From positions 28,974-92,973 of the forward strand of contig JAIKVZ010000038.1 of NCBI GenBank assembly GCA_024685285.1: a stretch of 64,000 nt of DNA, read 5' to 3'. How positions within the stretch are numbered: the first letter of the stretch is position 1; the number at the start of each line of letters is the position of its first letter. The translations under genes were made by a program, and so were the position numbers. Shown here piece by piece: positions 9,593-19,359 of the stretch. The notes beneath the pieces are model-generated. The model was not told where the DNA came from and ran no database searches. It saw only the letters and a list, made by a program, of their open reading frames with translations. Source of the stretch: Bacteroidales bacterium (GTDB lineage: Bacteria; Bacteroidota; Bacteroidia; Bacteroidales; P3).

Positions 9593-12072
9593 TGTGGTTT
9601 GCAATATTTCTTTTTTCTCACAAAATAGATTGCCACGCCAGCCAGTGCTATAACGGCCGACGGCAGTATAACGTTTATGACTTGGTATTTATTTCGCTGT
9701 TCATGGACTTTCATCACATCGAGTTTGCGGAGTTTAATGTCACGAGAGCGCGAGGCCAGCATACCTTCGTCGCCTACCAAATAGTTCACAGCATTGAGTA
9801 GGAATTCTTTATTGGCGTATAGGGTCTGAGTGTAAAAGTCATAGCCCATCGGGTATGCCGAACCTTCCTGCGCATTGTAGCGGTTCTTGATTATGTCGCC
9901 GTCGGAAACTATAATCATCTTGGTAGGTGCACTCTCAGCCAAGTATCCCATCTCGGGCAGTTCGGTGAATTGTGGCGTAAGCCTGTTGCGCCACGTTGAT
10001 TTGAAACACCCCTCAAGCAGCACGGCAATGGGAAGGTTGCTGCGGTTGAACAAACGGCGATCGGGTTCTACTTGGCCGTCGCCAAGGTCTATTACAGCAG
10101 GAGCGTTCTTTATGCGAGAGTATTCCGATGTGGTTAGCAATACGCTGGCCCGAATGTCATCGCTGTTGTCGAGCAGGTCTATGCTACTCACAAAGTCGGT
10201 TTTAATCAAGTCGAGGTTGCGCACAATGGGGTGTTGCGATGTAGGCACAATCTCGGGAAAGTAATACCATGGGCAGAATTTAATCTGAGGTTTATCGCCT
10301 ACCATACCAACACGCATGGGTATTGGCCGACACCGTATATCCATGATGATGTTTGGATTGACGCGGGCGCCATAGTTAAAGAGCATCTCGTCAAGATTAA
10401 GGGGCATACGGGTTGCGATGGCTTGAGCATGAGCGGCAAGACTGTCTATATCGGCATTGAGGGGGTCTATCAGCCACAACACTCTACCACCACGCATTAT
10501 GTATTGGTCAATAATGTAGAGGTCTTGGTCGCTGAAAGGGAGTGTCGGCTTGGCAATAATTAACAGGTCAAACTTGTTGTAGAAGCTGTATTTATTAGAA
10601 TCTGACGATGTTTTGGAACGGCCTGTGAGGGCGTTGATATTTCCGTCAATAGAGACATAGTCAAGGCTGTAGTATTCCTGCAAGGCCATCTGTATGTCAT
10701 AAAGTTGTCCGCCCATCAGTTCGCCATGGCCTTGTACAAAGCCTATTGACGGTTTGACACCCCTGGCCAATGCACGTATTGCGTTTGACAACACATACTC
10801 CAGATTTTGTATGGAGTTGTTGAGGAGGTCGGCCTCGCTCACATATTTTTGGTTCTGGAGTAGCTGTATGGATGTCTCACGGCCACGATAGATTACATCG
10901 GCGGCAGGTATGAGTATCTGTGTTGTTACGCTGCTACCGCTGCCTACCTGTATCTGTGTTGGCTGAATTCCTTTGTTGGCTAATTTCTGGTAGAATATCT
11001 GTTGCTCTTCCTTATTGTTGAAGTTGTTTGGATTAACAAACTCGTATTGTATGTTCTCATTATAGGCTCTGAATTGGTTGAGCATCTCCTTGGTCTCACT
11101 TTGTAGACGCTTGAAGTCGGCGGGAAAGTCGCCTTCAAGGTATACTCTGAAAAGCACCGGTTCGTCTACATTGCGCAACATTGACTTGGTGGCTTTCGAC
11201 AGCGTGTAGCGCTTCTCGGCAGTAAGGTCGAGGCGTGCAAACAAATAATGACCAATGACATTGGCCGATGCTACTATGGCAACCACGGCGGCTATCTCAA
11301 GCCATTGGCTGTATTTCATTTTGCGTCGGTTGACCCAACCATTCCACTTGCGACTTTGTAGCACCAGCCGTGTGGCTATAAGAAACAGTATGATAACACT
11401 GAGGAAATAAAGCACGTCACGTGTGTCTATTACCCCACGGCTTATTGACTCGTAGTGGTGCATCATGCCAAGCGACTTGACAAATAGGTCGGCTTTGCCG
11501 AGTATACCCATATTGTATACCGACTCAAATCCTAAATATGCAACTACGCAGAGCAGTGCTGCCACAATAAATGACACTATCTGATTTCCGGTTATGGAAC
11601 TGGCAAAAAGTCCGATGGCCACAAAGGCACCGCCAAGCAGTATGAGCCCAATATACGAGCCTGCCACACTACCGCTGTCAATATTGCCTACAGGGTCGCC
11701 AAGTGCCACCACGCTGAGGTAACACACCAAAGTGGGCAGCAGAGATATGACAACCAAAGTGAAGGCGGCCAGGAATTTGGCACCAATCAGGGTTAGGTCA
11801 CTTATGGGTTTGGTGAGCAACATCTCGATTGTTCCCACGCGCTTTTCCTCGGCAAAGGTGCGCATGGTTATGGCTGGTATGAGGAAGAGGTATAGGAACG
11901 GTCCGATGAGGAACAGCCCATCCATGCCAGCATAGCCATAGTCAAGTATATTGAAGTCTGATTTTAGCACCCACAGCATAAGCCCTGTCAACACCAGGAA
12001 CACGATGATGGTGATGTAGCCTGTGAGTGAGGAGAAGAATGAGGAGAGTTCTTTCTTGAAGAGAGTGTACAT
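9589..12072 (-). CDS. Fused GldF-GldG ABC transporter permease/auxiliary protein
   Basis: N-term ABC-2 permease (MYTLFKKELSSFFSSLTGY...FAEEKRVGTIEMLLTKPISDL); C-term GldG-like (RYTLSKATKSMLRNVDEPVLFRVYLEGDFPADFKRL...GGRVLWLIDPL). Confidence 0.85.
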   Translation of the reverse strand: MYTLFKKELSSFFSSLTGYITIIVFLVLTGLMLWVLKSDFNILDYGYAGMDGLFLIGPFLYLFLIPAITMRTFAEEKRVGTIEMLLTKPISDLTLIGAKFLAAFTLVVISLLPTLVCYLSVVALGDPVGNIDSGSVAGSYIGLILLGGAFVAIGLFASSITGNQIVSFIVAALLCVVAYLGFESVYNMGILGKADLFVKSLGMMHHYESISRGVIDTRDVLYFLSVIILFLIATRLVLQSRKWNGWVNRRKMKYSQWLEIAAVVAIVASANVIGHYLFARLDLTAEKRYTLSKATKSMLRNVDEPVLFRVYLEGDFPADFKRLQSETKEMLNQFRAYNENIQYEFVNPNNFNNKEEQQIFYQKLANKGIQPTQIQVGSGSSVTTQILIPAADVIYRGRETSIQLLQNQKYVSEADLLNNSIQNLEYVLSNAIRALARGVKPSIGFVQGHGELMGGQLYDIQMALQEYYSLDYVSIDGNINALTGRSKTSSDSNKYSFYNKFDLLIIAKPTLPFSDQDLYIIDQYIMRGGRVLWLIDPLNADIDSLAAHAQAIATRMPLNLDEMLFNYGARVNPNIIMDIRCRPIPMRVGMVGDKPQIKFCPWYYFPEIVPTSQHPIVRNLDLIKTDFVSSIDLLDNSDDIRASVLLTTSEYSRIKNAPAVIDLGDGQVEPDRRLFNRSNLPIAVLLEGCFKSTWRNRLTPQFTELPEMGYLAESAPTKMIIVSDGDIIKNRYNAQEGSAYPMGYDFYTQTLYANKEFLLNAVNYLVGDEGMLASRSRDIKLRKLDVMKVHEQRNKYQVINVILPSAVIALAGVAIYFVRKKKYCKPQ

Positions 12073-12091
12073 TGGCGATGATTTAGTTGTT

Positions 12092-13579
12092 TCAGAACTT
12101 GTATGCACGGCTACGTAGCGAGCGGCCCTGGTAGTCGCCAAAGGCAACTTCGCGCACAGTGCCGAGTAACAGGCGTGTGCTTTGTGTCAGAATCCAGCGG
12201 TCAATATTCTCAGCAATATCGCTTGGCACATGGTTGTGCTGGCGTCCATTGAGGGTGGTGATGACAATGGATGGTATGCCTATTGCGTCAAAGGCCACGG
12301 CATCGCCCTTGGGGTTGCTTTTGGTGGCGGGATGTGTCATAAGGCGTATACCGGCGGTGTCGGCATTGGAGGCAATGCCCCACAGTGTAGGATATTTGTT
12401 GTCGCCAAAAACAACCAGGCTGTCGCCACTACTAACGGCTTCAATGTTAATAAATGCCTCTATGCGCCGCAATGGGCTGAAGTTCGAAACGAAAATCTGC
12501 GAGCCTTGGTATTGGTTCTCGGCAGCGCTGAAGAATACAAAGACCACACTGCGTTTGGGCCGCTGTTGCGAGAGTTGGCGTGCCACCTCCAATGCGGCAG
12601 CCACTCCGCTGGCGTTGTCATCGGCTCCGGGGAAGAGGGCAGTCTCGCCCTGCATTCCAACGTGGTCGAGGTGAGCGCCAACCACTACATATTCATTGCG
12701 GAGTTTCTTGTCACTACCCTCAAGTATGCCAACAACATTGGCGGTGAGTGCACTGGGGTTGTATTTGGCGTTGACATCAATTTCAAGCCTCTTGCGCAGA
12801 TGGAACGACTGAGGTTTCATGCTGGCGGCCATGTTGGCAAGCACGGTGTCGATATCCCAGCCTTCGTCGGCCAACAGGCGTTCACCGCAGATACGTGTGG
12901 GTTGCAGTATGGGGAAAGTGTTAAGGTGTGGTAGACCTCCGTTATATATGCGTGCTTGGGCCTCGTATGGCAGGCAGCTGCGGCTCATATTGATTGCAAC
13001 CAGAGCCACAGCGCCGTGCTTCTGGGCGGTGCGTGCCTTGTCGCGCAGGCTCACATAATTCTCAGTTACGGTGCTTGGCAGCCAGCTGGGCATGGGCAGG
13101 CCAGTCACAACTATGACAATTTTGCCGCGAGCGTCGACATGGGCGTATTCATCAAATGCGGGGTTGTCAATGCCATAGCCGCAGAACACCGCCTGAGCAT
13201 CGGCATAGCCGCGTCCTGTCATTCCGGCGCAGGCAAAGTCGTTGCCGAGGATGAATACAGTTTTGTCGTCGCTACCGGCGTAGTAGGAGTTGAATTTGCA
13301 GTTCTCAATCTGGTTGCATTCTGTCTCGAACCATTGCAGCCACTCGCCGTTGTGTGGCTTGACACCATAGCTGCGCAGTCGGTCTATGACGTATTTTGTG
13401 GCACGGTTGTAGCCAGTGGTGCCGGCCATGCGACCTTCGTATACAGCAGCAGCCAGTTCGGCTACGTGTTTTTGGAGTGTGTCGGTTGACACCTCAGCCT
13501 TTTGTATTGTTGTTTGCGCAGCGGCGTTAATGCCAGTCAGAGAGGCGATGGCAAGGAAAATAAGCGTTGCTTTTTTCAT
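12092..13579 (-). CDS. M28-family metallopeptidase
   Basis: YVVVGAHLDHVG...FPGADDNASGVAAALEVAR. Confidence 0.88.
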   Translation of the reverse strand: MKKATLIFLAIASLTGINAAAQTTIQKAEVSTDTLQKHVAELAAAVYEGRMAGTTGYNRATKYVIDRLRSYGVKPHNGEWLQWFETECNQIENCKFNSYYAGSDDKTVFILGNDFACAGMTGRGYADAQAVFCGYGIDNPAFDEYAHVDARGKIVIVVTGLPMPSWLPSTVTENYVSLRDKARTAQKHGAVALVAINMSRSCLPYEAQARIYNGGLPHLNTFPILQPTRICGERLLADEGWDIDTVLANMAASMKPQSFHLRKRLEIDVNAKYNPSALTANVVGILEGSDKKLRNEYVVVGAHLDHVGMQGETALFPGADDNASGVAAALEVARQLSQQRPKRSVVFVFFSAAENQYQGSQIFVSNFSPLRRIEAFINIEAVSSGDSLVVFGDNKYPTLWGIASNADTAGIRLMTHPATKSNPKGDAVAFDAIGIPSIVITTLNGRQHNHVPSDIAENIDRWILTQSTRLLLGTVREVAFGDYQGRSLRSRAYKF

Positions 13580-13737
13580 TTTCGAGACACTATAATGTTA
13601 TTATTTTTATATATTTCATTCTATTTAAGGCTATTAGTGCTGTGGCGCACCATTATGCCAAAAGGCAAATATACATAAAAAACACCGATTGTTTGCAAAA
13701 AATGAAAGAAAAGTTTTTGCAGTATGAAAAAATGTTG

Positions 13738-13745
13738 TATATTTG
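13738..13745 (+). promoter_or_regulatory. -7 element TATATTTG upstream of beta-barrel protein
   Basis: TAnnTTTG consensus. Confidence 0.4.
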
Positions 13746-13800
13746 CAGTGTTTTAGATTACTAATACAATGTGATACTAAAATGATTTACAAACGGTTGC

Positions 13801-16236
13801 ATGAAAACCAATGAAAAAGTTGCTATGAAAACGAGAAAAATAAACATCTTTGCTCTGATTGCAATGCTTGTTGCAGGCTTTTCTGCCACGGCCCAGACCA
13901 CTATGATTAAGGATTCAAAAACGGGTGAGCCTGTGATGTTCGCCAACATCGCTTTACTGCGCGCTACCGATAGTTCATTTGTGCGTGGCACTACGTCCGA
14001 TGCCACCGGATCATTCAGTCTTCAGCCCATGGCCGATAGCTGCCTCATACGAGTTTCAGCCATAGGCTATAAGACTTTGTGGCTCAGCGTGTCGAATCTT
14101 CCAAGTGTAATACATGTGAGCCCCGAGGTGACAACCTTGGCCGAGGTGACAGTGGTTGAGAAGAGACCTCTTTATGCCATGGATGGCGAGAAAAATATGT
14201 ACAATACTAAGGAGGACCCCTCCATACAGACCGGCACGACCAGCGACGCCCTTCAAAATGCCCCAGGCGTGGAGGTGGATGCCGAGGGCAACATCACTTT
14301 GCGCGGCTCTGCCTCGGTTGAGATATGGATTAACGACCGCCCCAGCCACATGAACGACGAGGCCCTGAAGCAATATGTCAAACAGCTGCCCGCCAACGCC
14401 ATAGAACGTATCGAGGTCATAACCAACCCCTCGGCGCGCTACTCTACATCGGGCGGTGTCATCAATATCGTGACCAACCAGAAGGTGACCCGCAACGAGC
14501 TGCTATGTGTCGGCGTGCGTGCCCGCACATCTCCAAACGTGTCGCCGTGGGCCTCATACGTCTGGGCAAATGAAAAGGTGGATTTTAACCTGTATGTCAA
14601 CGCCGATTGGTCGCGTCACCGCACTTACGGCAACATCTCATCTGCTCTCTATAATCCCACCACGGGCGACACCAGCCGCATCCTGTCGCACAACGACACG
14701 GTACTAAGCAACAACATTGGCGGCTACACCGGACTCAATGTCAACTGGCGCATATCGGACCGCACAAACCTTGCTTCGTGGGCGGGCTTCTACCCCTACC
14801 ATGGTGCCAGTTACTCCAAGGGATTTTTCGACTATTTTGAGCACAATCCGTTGCGTGACTTCAGCTTCAACTATGTGCATGACAACAACGATGGTTTGTT
14901 CTGGGGCGGCTATGCCGGCGCTTGGCTCGAGCATCGATTCGATTCCACAGGTCGCAAAATATCGCTCTCGCTGAATGGCAATACGTCTAATCAGGGCGGC
15001 ACAAGCTATGGCTTCTTCGCCTATCGCAACACTTTGCTCGACACCCTGTTTCGCCGCGATTATTCTATGAACCGCAATCCCAGCGTGGGCCTCACCGTCG
15101 ACTATGCCCACCCGTTGAAGAACGACTGGGAGATTGATGGCGGAATGCAGGCCAGTTTGGGTGGCGGTAGCCTGACTCGTACTTTCGACACCATAGCCGG
15201 CGGCCAGTATGTCAACGTGCCCCTGCGTTCATACGAGGGCACTGAGCATGGCACCGATTTCCACCTCTACGCCACGGTGCAGAAACGGTGGGGTGGCTTG
15301 ACGGTCAAGGCCGGTCTGCGCGGCGAGTGGGGATGGATGGGAAGCAGTTGGCACTACAGCGACGGCAGCGGCCTCAGCACCGTAGATACTTCGTTTTTTG
15401 TGCCCGTGCCGAGCCTGCACATCAGCTACCAGACTCCGACGTTCACATCCTACAGCATAAGCTACACCCGCCGCTATGAAAACCCGGGCCAGTCGCAGCT
15501 CAACCCGTTCTGTCGCTATGACGACTACAGCTATGAGACCGGCAACCCACTGCTGCGCCTCACCTACACCCACAACCTTGAGGCGGCTTTTAATAAATAC
15601 GTAATGGGTTTCGGCAATATCGGACTCAATGCCTACTGGCGCGCCAACACCAACGAGATTGGTAGCATGGCCTATGCCGGTTACGCACCGGCCTATTTCA
15701 CCGCCACGCAGCTGGTCAACTACACCAGGCCCGAAAACATAGGCTCGAGCCATACCGAAGGCATCGAGGCCAACATAACCTATCGCCCGACGGCTATGCT
15801 CAACGTGCGTTTCAATGCCTCGCTGTTCAACTACGGCTATAATTACCTTGGTTTCAGCGACAGCCATATTTCATGGAGCGCGCGCCTAAACGTGTGGGCC
15901 AAACTTTGGAACAGGCTCGAGGTGTTTGCAAATGCGCACTACAGCTCGCCGCGCATGGGCCTCTACAGCATGAGCGTGGCCAACAAAGGGGTCGATTTTG
16001 GCGTGAGCAGCGATTTCTACGACCGCCGCCTGAGCGTGTTCCTCAATGTCAACGACATTTTCGGCATGGCGCAGTGGGGCGAGAACAGTACAGCGCCGCT
16101 GTACAAGACCACCGGCAGCTACCAGTACGACTCGCGTTTTGTGAGCCTCGGCATCACTTGGCGCATGGGCAAGTTGGAGCTCGAGGGCAAGGCGCGCCAG
16201 GGTGCAACCGACAATGCCCCGACAATGATGCGATAA
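13801..16236 (+). CDS. Outer membrane beta-barrel / TonB-dependent-receptor-like protein
   Basis: Signal peptide, carboxypeptidase-regulatory-like N domain, plug region (GTTSDALQNAPGVEVDAEGNITLRGSASVEIWINDRP), aromatic barrel strands. Confidence 0.85.
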   Translation: MKTNEKVAMKTRKINIFALIAMLVAGFSATAQTTMIKDSKTGEPVMFANIALLRATDSSFVRGTTSDATGSFSLQPMADSCLIRVSAIGYKTLWLSVSNLPSVIHVSPEVTTLAEVTVVEKRPLYAMDGEKNMYNTKEDPSIQTGTTSDALQNAPGVEVDAEGNITLRGSASVEIWINDRPSHMNDEALKQYVKQLPANAIERIEVITNPSARYSTSGGVINIVTNQKVTRNELLCVGVRARTSPNVSPWASYVWANEKVDFNLYVNADWSRHRTYGNISSALYNPTTGDTSRILSHNDTVLSNNIGGYTGLNVNWRISDRTNLASWAGFYPYHGASYSKGFFDYFEHNPLRDFSFNYVHDNNDGLFWGGYAGAWLEHRFDSTGRKISLSLNGNTSNQGGTSYGFFAYRNTLLDTLFRRDYSMNRNPSVGLTVDYAHPLKNDWEIDGGMQASLGGGSLTRTFDTIAGGQYVNVPLRSYEGTEHGTDFHLYATVQKRWGGLTVKAGLRGEWGWMGSSWHYSDGSGLSTVDTSFFVPVPSLHISYQTPTFTSYSISYTRRYENPGQSQLNPFCRYDDYSYETGNPLLRLTYTHNLEAAFNKYVMGFGNIGLNAYWRANTNEIGSMAYAGYAPAYFTATQLVNYTRPENIGSSHTEGIEANITYRPTAMLNVRFNASLFNYGYNYLGFSDSHISWSARLNVWAKLWNRLEVFANAHYSSPRMGLYSMSVANKGVDFGVSSDFYDRRLSVFLNVNDIFGMAQWGENSTAPLYKTTGSYQYDSRFVSLGITWRMGKLELEGKARQGATDNAPTMMR

Positions 16237-16316
16237 ATTCAGTGCTAAGGTATTGAAAACGTGGACCAAACACACTTTAGGTTCGGGTAGTGGACGGAAC
16301 CCGTCGCACCACCTCC

Positions 16317-16360
16317 GAAGGCTACCCGACCTCAACCCGACCTTAACCCGAACCTAACCC
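16317..16360 (+). repeat. 11-mer x4 intergenic array, locus B
   Basis: GAAGGCTACCC GACCTCAACCC GACCTTAACCC GAACCTAACCC. Confidence 0.9.
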
Positions 16361-16373
16361 ATCTAACGTTCAT

Positions 16374-16415
16374 AAAACCAGCGAGTTATACCCAATCATA
16401 TAACTCGCTGGTTTT
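16374..16415. terminator. Perfect 17-bp-stem hairpin following locus B array
   Basis: AAAACCAGCGAGTTATA-CCCAATCA-TATAACTCGCTGGTTTT. Confidence 0.8.
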
Positions 16416-16439
16416 CAGGTTGTTGATGTTTTGTGGCGT

Positions 16440-17459
16440 TTACTCCACAATTTTCATTATTTCGGTCAGTCTGGGGGTGAGGATTATCTCGGTGCGGCGG
16501 TTGATGGCTTTGTGCTCGGGGCTGTCGTTGGCCACCTTGGGGGCGAACTCGCCGTGGCCGCAGGCCTCTATGCGTGCGGGATCGATGCCGGGGCCGTTCT
16601 GGAGCAGCAGCTTGACTATGGCGGTGGCGCGCATTACGCTGAGGTCCCAGTTGTCTTTGACGGCGGTGGAGCCTCGGTAGGCGTCGTTGTCGGTATGGCC
16701 TTCGACCATGATGTTGAGTGTCGAGTCGGCCTCAAGCACCTTGGCGAGCTCTTTGATGGCGTTGATACCCTCTTTGGATACGGTCCAGCTGGCCGACGGG
16801 AAGAGGAGCTTGTTCTCCATCGAGACGTACACCTTGCCGTCCTTGGTCTCGACTTTGAGCCCCTTGTCGGCAAAACCGGTCAGGGCGCGGGTGACGCTTG
16901 TGCGCAGGTTTTCCAGCTCGCGCTCTTTGGCCTCGAGTTGGGCGCGTGTGGCGGCCTCTTGCTTCTCGAGTTTGCTTTGGCGCTCGAGCAGTTCGGCCTG
17001 TTTGCTCTCGAAGAGGGCTTCGTTTTGGCGGAATGCGGCCTCTTTCTGTTTGAATGCGGCCTCTTTGTCGTTCAGCTCCTTGGTGCGTGCGGTGAGCATA
17101 TTCTGCGCACGGTTGAGGTCGCGGGTTTTGCCGGTGAGTTCCTGGGCGTAGTTCTCCATGGTGGTGTCGTAGCGTTGCTGCATACCTTCAACCAGGCGTG
17201 TGAGGCTGTCGATGGTGGCGTTCTGTCGGTCGCGCTCGGCCACCATTTCGGCCATTTCGTTGGTCAGGTTCTGGTTTTGGCGGGCCAGATTGGTACTCTC
17301 CTCCTTGAGTTCGAAGAGTTCCTGGCGGGTGAGGTTATATTCTTTGCTCTTCTGTTCCAGTTCGGCGTCTTTGCGCTCCACCTCGCTCAGCGAGACGCAC
17401 GAGGCCGAAAGCACGGAGGCTAATCCGATAATTAATAGGCTTTTTTTCATCGATTGCAT
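16440..17459 (-). CDS. OmpA-family outer membrane protein with long coiled coil
   Basis: C-term LNIMVEGHTDNDAYRG...IEACGHGEFAPKVANDSPEHKAINRRTEIIL. Confidence 0.9.
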   Translation of the reverse strand: MQSMKKSLLIIGLASVLSASCVSLSEVERKDAELEQKSKEYNLTRQELFELKEESTNLARQNQNLTNEMAEMVAERDRQNATIDSLTRLVEGMQQRYDTTMENYAQELTGKTRDLNRAQNMLTARTKELNDKEAAFKQKEAAFRQNEALFESKQAELLERQSKLEKQEAATRAQLEAKERELENLRTSVTRALTGFADKGLKVETKDGKVYVSMENKLLFPSASWTVSKEGINAIKELAKVLEADSTLNIMVEGHTDNDAYRGSTAVKDNWDLSVMRATAIVKLLLQNGPGIDPARIEACGHGEFAPKVANDSPEHKAINRRTEIILTPRLTEIMKIVE

Positions 17460-17501
17460 AATTTTTTCTATTCTAGATTAACGCAGATTGTTTTTTTTTC
17501 G

Positions 17502-17509
17502 TATCTTTG
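17502..17509 (+). promoter_or_regulatory. -7 element TATCTTTG for ClC-type channel
   Basis: TAnnTTTG consensus; implies translation starts downstream of the annotated ATG. Confidence 0.45.
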
Positions 17510-17534
17510 CAGCCGATTTTTTTTGAAAAAAATA

Positions 17535-19340
17535 GTGACGCGCATAGGCAAAATATCATCCCAAGTCTACAAGCGGCTGCATGTGTGGCGGTTGAGGCAC
17601 CTGTCGGACGAGGTGTTCCTGCTGCTGCTCAGCGTGGTCACGGGCGCTATTATGGGCTTGGCCGGCGTGGGGCTCAAAACGGCGGTGCTCGAGGTGAACA
17701 GGCTGCTGCTGCGCTTTGGCTATCCCACTCCGCTGGGCGGTAATGTGCTGACGCTGATTTACCCGTTGGTGGGTGTGCTGCTCACGGTGCTATTTGTGCG
17801 CTACGTGGTGCGGGGCTCAATAGGTCACGGCATACCGTCGGTGTTGTTTGCCATTTCGCGCCGCAAGGGCGAGCTTCCGCCCAAGAATATGTACTCCTCG
17901 TTTGTGGCCTCGACACTCACTGTGGCTTTTGGAGGCAGTGTGGGTTTGGAGGCTCCAATTGTCTCCACCGGCAGTGCCGTGGGCTCCAACCTGGGACGTT
18001 GGTGTCGCTTGCAGCCCAAGCACGTCAAGTTGCTGTTGGGTTGCGGTGCCGCCGGTGCCATTGCCGGCATTTTCAAGGCTCCCATTGCCGGCATCCTGTT
18101 TGTGGTCGAGGTGTTGATGTTCGACCTCACCATGACTACCGCCATACCGCTGCTTCTCTCGGCCCTCTCGGCTTCAACGGTGGCCTACTTCCTCATGGGG
18201 CAGGGGGTGCAGTTCGAGTTCAGCGTCCATACCGACTTTGCTCTCAGCCAGATACCTTTCTATATAATCCTCGGCCTTTTCTGCGGCCTCTCGTCGCTCT
18301 ACTTCCTGCGTGTCACCGACAGGGTCGAGGCTTGGTTTGCCGCCCGTAGCAACCCGTGGTGGCGTATGCTTATCGGCGGTTTGGCCATGGGTGTCATGGT
18401 GTTCCTTTTTCCGCCGCTGTTCGGTGAGGGCTACGGTATGCTCACACAACTGTTAGGCGGCGATTCGGCCAGTCTGTTCGACAACAGTCTGTTCCAACCC
18501 CTCTCGGTTCATCCCTGGTCGGTGCCTGCCATGCTGGCTGCTCTCATCCTCTTCAAGGGGGTGGCCACCTCGACCACTATTGGCTGCGGTGGCGTGGGTG
18601 GTACTTTCGGCCCCTCGTTGGTCATGGGCGGCTTGAGCGGCTATTTCGTGGCGGCTACGCTCAACCTCTTGGGTTTGCCGATGCAGGATGCCGCCAATTT
18701 CGCCCTCGTTGGCATGGCCGCCGTCATGACCGGCGTCATGCACGCTCCATTTATGGCCACCTTCCTCATTGCCGAAATCACTGGCGGCTACTCGCTTTTG
18801 GTGCCGCTGCTCATAGCCTCGGCTGTCACCTACCTCTGCGTCAATCCTTTCGAGCGCCATTCAATATATGCCCGCAAATTGGCTGATAACGGTGACCTTA
18901 TGACCCACGACAAAGACCAGTCGGCATGGCAACTGCTTGATATGTCGAGCCTTATCGAGGTCAATTTCGTCTCTGTCAAGCAGGGCGACCATTTGCGCCA
19001 GCTTGTTGAGGCCATACAGGAGTCGCAGCGCAACCTCTTCCCGGTACTTACTGATAACGGAAAATTCCTCGGAGTTATTGTGCTCGATGACGTAAAAAAA
19101 ATCATTTTCCGACCTGAATTGTACGATATCGTTGGCGTTGAGGAACTTATGCATCCGCTGCAGGAGGGCGATGTGATACGCACCACCGATTCGCTGGCTG
19201 CCGTTGTCGGCAAATTCAAGGTAGGCGACCGTTACAACCTTGTGGTGCTCGACGCCGACGACAGATACGTAGGTTTCCTTTCACGCGCCAACACTTTCAG
19301 TGCCTACCGCCGCTTCATCAGCGATACCAGCGACGAGTGA
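17535..19340 (+). CDS. ClC-family chloride channel/antiporter with CBS domains
   Basis: GGSVGLEAPIVSTGSAVGSN, GCGAAGAIAGIFKAPIAG, CBS pair; GTG start inferred because the promoter lies inside the longer ORF 17454-. Confidence 0.88.
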   Translation: MTRIGKISSQVYKRLHVWRLRHLSDEVFLLLLSVVTGAIMGLAGVGLKTAVLEVNRLLLRFGYPTPLGGNVLTLIYPLVGVLLTVLFVRYVVRGSIGHGIPSVLFAISRRKGELPPKNMYSSFVASTLTVAFGGSVGLEAPIVSTGSAVGSNLGRWCRLQPKHVKLLLGCGAAGAIAGIFKAPIAGILFVVEVLMFDLTMTTAIPLLLSALSASTVAYFLMGQGVQFEFSVHTDFALSQIPFYIILGLFCGLSSLYFLRVTDRVEAWFAARSNPWWRMLIGGLAMGVMVFLFPPLFGEGYGMLTQLLGGDSASLFDNSLFQPLSVHPWSVPAMLAALILFKGVATSTTIGCGGVGGTFGPSLVMGGLSGYFVAATLNLLGLPMQDAANFALVGMAAVMTGVMHAPFMATFLIAEITGGYSLLVPLLIASAVTYLCVNPFERHSIYARKLADNGDLMTHDKDQSAWQLLDMSSLIEVNFVSVKQGDHLRQLVEAIQESQRNLFPVLTDNGKFLGVIVLDDVKKIIFRPELYDIVGVEELMHPLQEGDVIRTTDSLAAVVGKFKVGDRYNLVVLDADDRYVGFLSRANTFSAYRRFISDTSDE

Positions 19341-19359
19341 GGATACAGAATGTTATGAA

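Noticed and set aside
16317-16360. Eukaryotic telomere-like repeat or contamination (TTAGG-like motif)
   Set aside because: Period is 11 with fixed unit order, embedded between bacterial genes at several loci.
17454-17534. Upstream ATG extension of the ClC channel
   Set aside because: A consensus -7 element (TATCTTTG, 17502-17509) lies within it, so translation most likely starts downstream.
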